Positions 61,091 through 64,000 of a stretch of DNA of 64,000 bases are shown here, one piece after another. The DNA comes from Erodium maritimum (Eukaryota > Streptophyta > Magnoliopsida > Geraniales > Geraniaceae). The notes beneath the pieces are model-generated. The model was not told the DNA's origin. It ran no database searches and worked only from the letters and a program-made list of their open reading frames with translations. Numbering within the stretch: the first letter of the stretch is position 1; every line of letters starts with the position of its first letter. The position numbers were made by a program, and so were the translations under genes. The DNA lies in assembly GCA_963921825.1 (NCBI GenBank), contig OY997590.1, positions 50,175,039 through 50,239,038 of the forward strand, read 5' to 3'.

Positions 61091-62853
61091 TGTTGGAACT
61101 CGATATCGTGGACATGTTAAACACAAAATGCAGCGAAAGATTAACCACGAATCAATCGAGATGAATCTACCAAATATGAAAAACAAGTCTGAAAATTCAG
61201 CAAAGGTTTGTGTACATCACCTTTGCAAGTGCTTCATCTTTCAACTCGTTTATCTAGAAAACGAACCATTGAAATTCAAATCCCTTAGGTCAGATTGAAG
61301 ACGCATATGTGGAGAACGTTCACTCAAAAAATCAGCTTCATCGGACCTCGGATGAACCTCCGACCGTGCTCTTGAAAGTGATTGGTGGGACAAAACTGTG
61401 CTGAAAATCAGCACCCTCTACTTGTCCGAAATTGGTTCAATAACACCAAACTTTGAATGGCTTGAGCCCCTTGGACGCCTACGTATCCTTAATGAAATCA
61501 AAGCCAACGTAGTTCTTGAGTTTGTAAACTCAAGAACATGCATCAATGGAACTTGGAGCTTCTTGGAGGAGTTTACAAAGATGAGAGAGTTACACCATTT
61601 GTGCTGAAATTTTCTTCTCTTATTTGCATGTTGTTTCTTGCCAACACCCCTTGCATGTAGACTTAAGTGGAAGAGGTCACCTCACTTAATCTACATCAAG
61701 TTGCCAAGTGTCCATGCTACTTTTCATGGTAGACTTAATAAACTAAGCTAGTTTATTAACTAGTGGAAAGTGGGTCCAACCCACTTAGTTTAACAAGACC
61801 ACTTAGTCAACCTTTCACCGTTGGTTCTTGTTGGGACTAGCCCATGTGGGCCGGTCATGGGCCTCTCCATGAGAGCCCATACCGAGCCCACCATGCTAGC
61901 CCGTCCACTATGGCAATTCCCGACACGACTCCCTCCAAGCCAATCCACTTGTGTTCTTATCGAGTTACAAACTTATGGTGTGACCCTTAGGTCTATGCAT
62001 GTCGGTAAGATAACGTAAAATCCCATTTTACTTGATATTACTAATGTGGCGACTAACGAGACTCAGTATCGCCCGACCCTGCATAACGAATCGCCCCCTG
62101 TCGATTCTGACCTTTCAGCCGTCCTTGTTATTATCCCTTATCACTGATATCCTGATTGAGATAAGGCATAGAGCCGTCATTCTTCTTATCCTTAATCACT
62201 GTTCCTTGATATGTGAGATGACTGACCCTTATGATATCCCATATCATGCGCATGGCCATGCTTTTCCGTCAGTCACTCTCGATCAAGCGGTCGTGAACTA
62301 GATATCTTTCCTATACCGTAGTATGATGGATACATCCCTTAGCCGCCTATCATGTCACTCATGCAGTCATTCCCCAAGCCAATCCTGGCCGTTATGGAAG
62401 CCCAGTCACGGTGCAACGTTGGGCTTTCAGGTCAAACTTGGTTGTTTACTGCATAGCAATCATATAGACTCCTCGGTCTAAGGATACCTAACAAGCAACG
62501 AGTCTGAACATGTTCATGACTTAATCTATGGAACATATTCAGGTCGGGTCATCCAACATCATGTCCCACACATGATGTTTATGATCAGACTCCGGAAACC
62601 TTTCCTATGGCCAATAGAACGTAAGCCATCAAGAGTCATCTTTCATACTAGTCGCTTCTAGCGAAGACTATTGACTAGGGACTCCGTCGAGTGTGATTCA
62701 TCCGGATCTATGGTTCTATTCGCATAGTGGGCATAGATCGGAAACACATACGACATATTACTTCAACACTTAAGTAATATCAAAAGCCGCTTTGTTATAT
62801 TGCTAACGATGATATTTACATTTACGATTGGGCTATGGGCATAAATGCTAACA
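61091..62853 (-). repeat. Cop-G 5' LTR
   Basis: It is 1763 bp and complete, TGTTGGAACTCGATATCG to GCTAACA on the plus strand. Hairpins equivalent to those of the Cop-A LTR are at 62231-62237/62241-62247 and 62556-62564/62570-62578. Confidence 0.92.
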
Positions 62854-62858
62854 GCCCA

Positions 62859-64000
62859 ATTATCAACACCTTACTACCTCCCCGTCCTATGGGTGTCGTG
62901 CGCCTTAGCGGAGCATCCATGGGAAAGTGGGGTAGTAGGTTTGGACGACATATGTGGGTGTCGTGCGCCTTAGCGGAGCACCTACATATTGGCGGGTCAT
63001 AGTTGAAAATTGGTGGACCCGACTACGATTCTCAGCTAGGGTTGAGTTAGGGTATTAGATAGGGTAAGCCGTGTACTTAAGTACATACCCTGGCCAAGAG
63101 TCACTTTGGATGTGATTGGACGGGGTCCTACCTACATAGCTCGATTGAGTGGTGATCCTTCGTTCAGCTTGATCGAGCGAATCAAGGATCTTGGTTTACT
63201 GATCTTCATAAAATTTATTCAGTATACTGATTGAATTTTATTTGTTGTAGATCAAATGGAAAATTCAGCGAACATTAATAGTTTGTCATTAAAAACCATT
63301 CTTGACACGGTCAAGCTATATGAGACAAACTATTTGGACTGGTACAGAATTTTGAGGATAGTCCTCAAGTCTGAACGCAAAGAATATGTCCTTGATAAGG
63401 CTGTCTCTAATACCATACCAGAGTTACATGAAATGTCATTAACTGCTGAGAAGAATATATCAGGGATCTAGGATCCAAGGATATTCTGATGGTCAACAAG
63501 GGAATTGGAAGTGGCAAGGGCGGAGCCCATGTGCACTTGGCAGGAAAGATGAGACACATAAGAATGTCTGCTTCTACTGCCAATAGCCTGGTCATTGGAA
63601 CCGGGATTACAGGAAGTTCACGGCTGATCTGAAGAAGGGTAGTAGGGCTGCGCCTTCATCAAATAGCCTGGATGATCTGAAGAAGGGCAGTAGGACTGCG
63701 CCTTCATCTGGAAACCTGCATGATCTAAGGAAGGGCTTTGGGACCGTGCATTCAACCGGTATTAACTCTATAGAGCTACATCTCTCTACTTCCAAAGATT
63801 CATGGGTATTAGATACCAGGACTGAATCTCACACATGCACTAACATATAGTTGCTGAAAGTAGGAGAGATTTGGAAAGCACGAAGTGGACCTCAGAGTTG
63901 TGGTAACTGTTGTAGGATCCATGAGTCTTGCTTTGCCAAGTGGCCTTGTCTTAGTATGTATAATGTATATTTCATACCTACTTTTAGTGGGAATATTATA
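62859..64000 (+). mobile_element. gag: Cop-E leader end, gag and protease remnant (runs off the window)
   Basis: The leader resumes after Cop-G. Gag is at 63256-63471 (MENSANINSLSLK), with the same VLDKA-to-ELHE deletion as Cop-A. The zinc knuckle region has a TAG where Cop-A has the second CAG (about 63584). The 48-bp triplication is at 63623-63766. The protease region with DTR follows, to the window end. It is more diverged than Cop-A to D but carries the lineage's gag deletion and triplication. Confidence 0.85.

Larger units (their letters stand above)
52879..62853 (-). mobile_element. Cop-G: diverged copia element related to the Cop-A lineage
   Basis: In minus-strand sense, the 5' LTR is 61091-62853 and the 3' LTR 52879-54605, each with a TGTTGGAACTCGAT terminus. 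The primer-site complement lies just left of 61091. Flanks are TCCCA (52874-52878) and GCCCA (62854-62858), a target duplication with one mismatch. The leader and coding sequence are homologous to Cop-A but clearly diverged. A solo LTR splits its reverse transcriptase. The end of the 3' LTR (about 20 bp), the polypurine tract and RNase H have been deleted at 54605. Confidence 0.9.

Overview
The window is plant nuclear heterochromatin made almost entirely of nested retrotransposons. I see no intact host gene, tRNA, rRNA or CRISPR array. The evidence for a plant is: Ty1/copia and chromodomain-bearing Ty3/gypsy LTR elements, both primed by initiator-tRNA-Met-like sites (TGGTATCAGAG), 5-bp target duplications, long TG...CA LTRs, and a plant-type LINE whose ORF1 carries an RNA recognition motif. 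The species cannot be told from the sequence.

Left part (1-24440). A copia element, here called Cop-A (513-8942, + strand), is joined to the tail of an identical copy (1-512), so the array repeats with a 6758-bp period. It abuts a LINE lying on the minus strand (8943-23182). The LINE's ORF1 is cut by an 11.3-kb insertion with a perfect TTTAA duplication. That insertion is a gypsy solo LTR (10723-22007), itself split by a complete copia element, Cop-B (12494-20951, - strand, CGTGG duplication). Upstream of the LINE is a worn copia fragment (23183-24440).

Middle part (24441-40866). Two copia elements, Cop-C (- strand) and Cop-D (+ strand), lie head to head and form an inverted repeat with arms of about 8 kb. 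The junction is a truncated LTR against a full one.

Right part (40867-64000). An older copia copy, Cop-E, is split by two insertions. One is a complete chromodomain gypsy element, Gyp-1 (41006-52812, TAGGA duplication), whose gag-pol is broken by stops and frameshifts. The other is a diverged copia element, Cop-G (52879-62853, - strand), which itself holds a copia solo LTR (55017-56703, CATAC duplication). Cop-E gag resumes at 62859 and runs off the window.

The main biological point is that Cop-A, B, C and D all carry the same set of lesions: a gag deletion, a changed zinc knuckle, a changed protease active site, an integrase catalytic Glu replaced by Lys, and a 21-bp in-frame loss of the reverse-transcriptase YVDD motif. 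Cop-E shares those that lie inside the window. They nevertheless kept complete LTRs, primer sites and purine tracts, and at least some inserted recently. This points to a non-autonomous copia lineage mobilised in trans. Cop-G, a diverged relative, keeps most of the motifs that the lineage lost. Two non-coding features survive the divergence between the lineages: LTR hairpins with compensatory base changes, and a duplicated 24-nt leader motif. These are the best candidates for function in cis.
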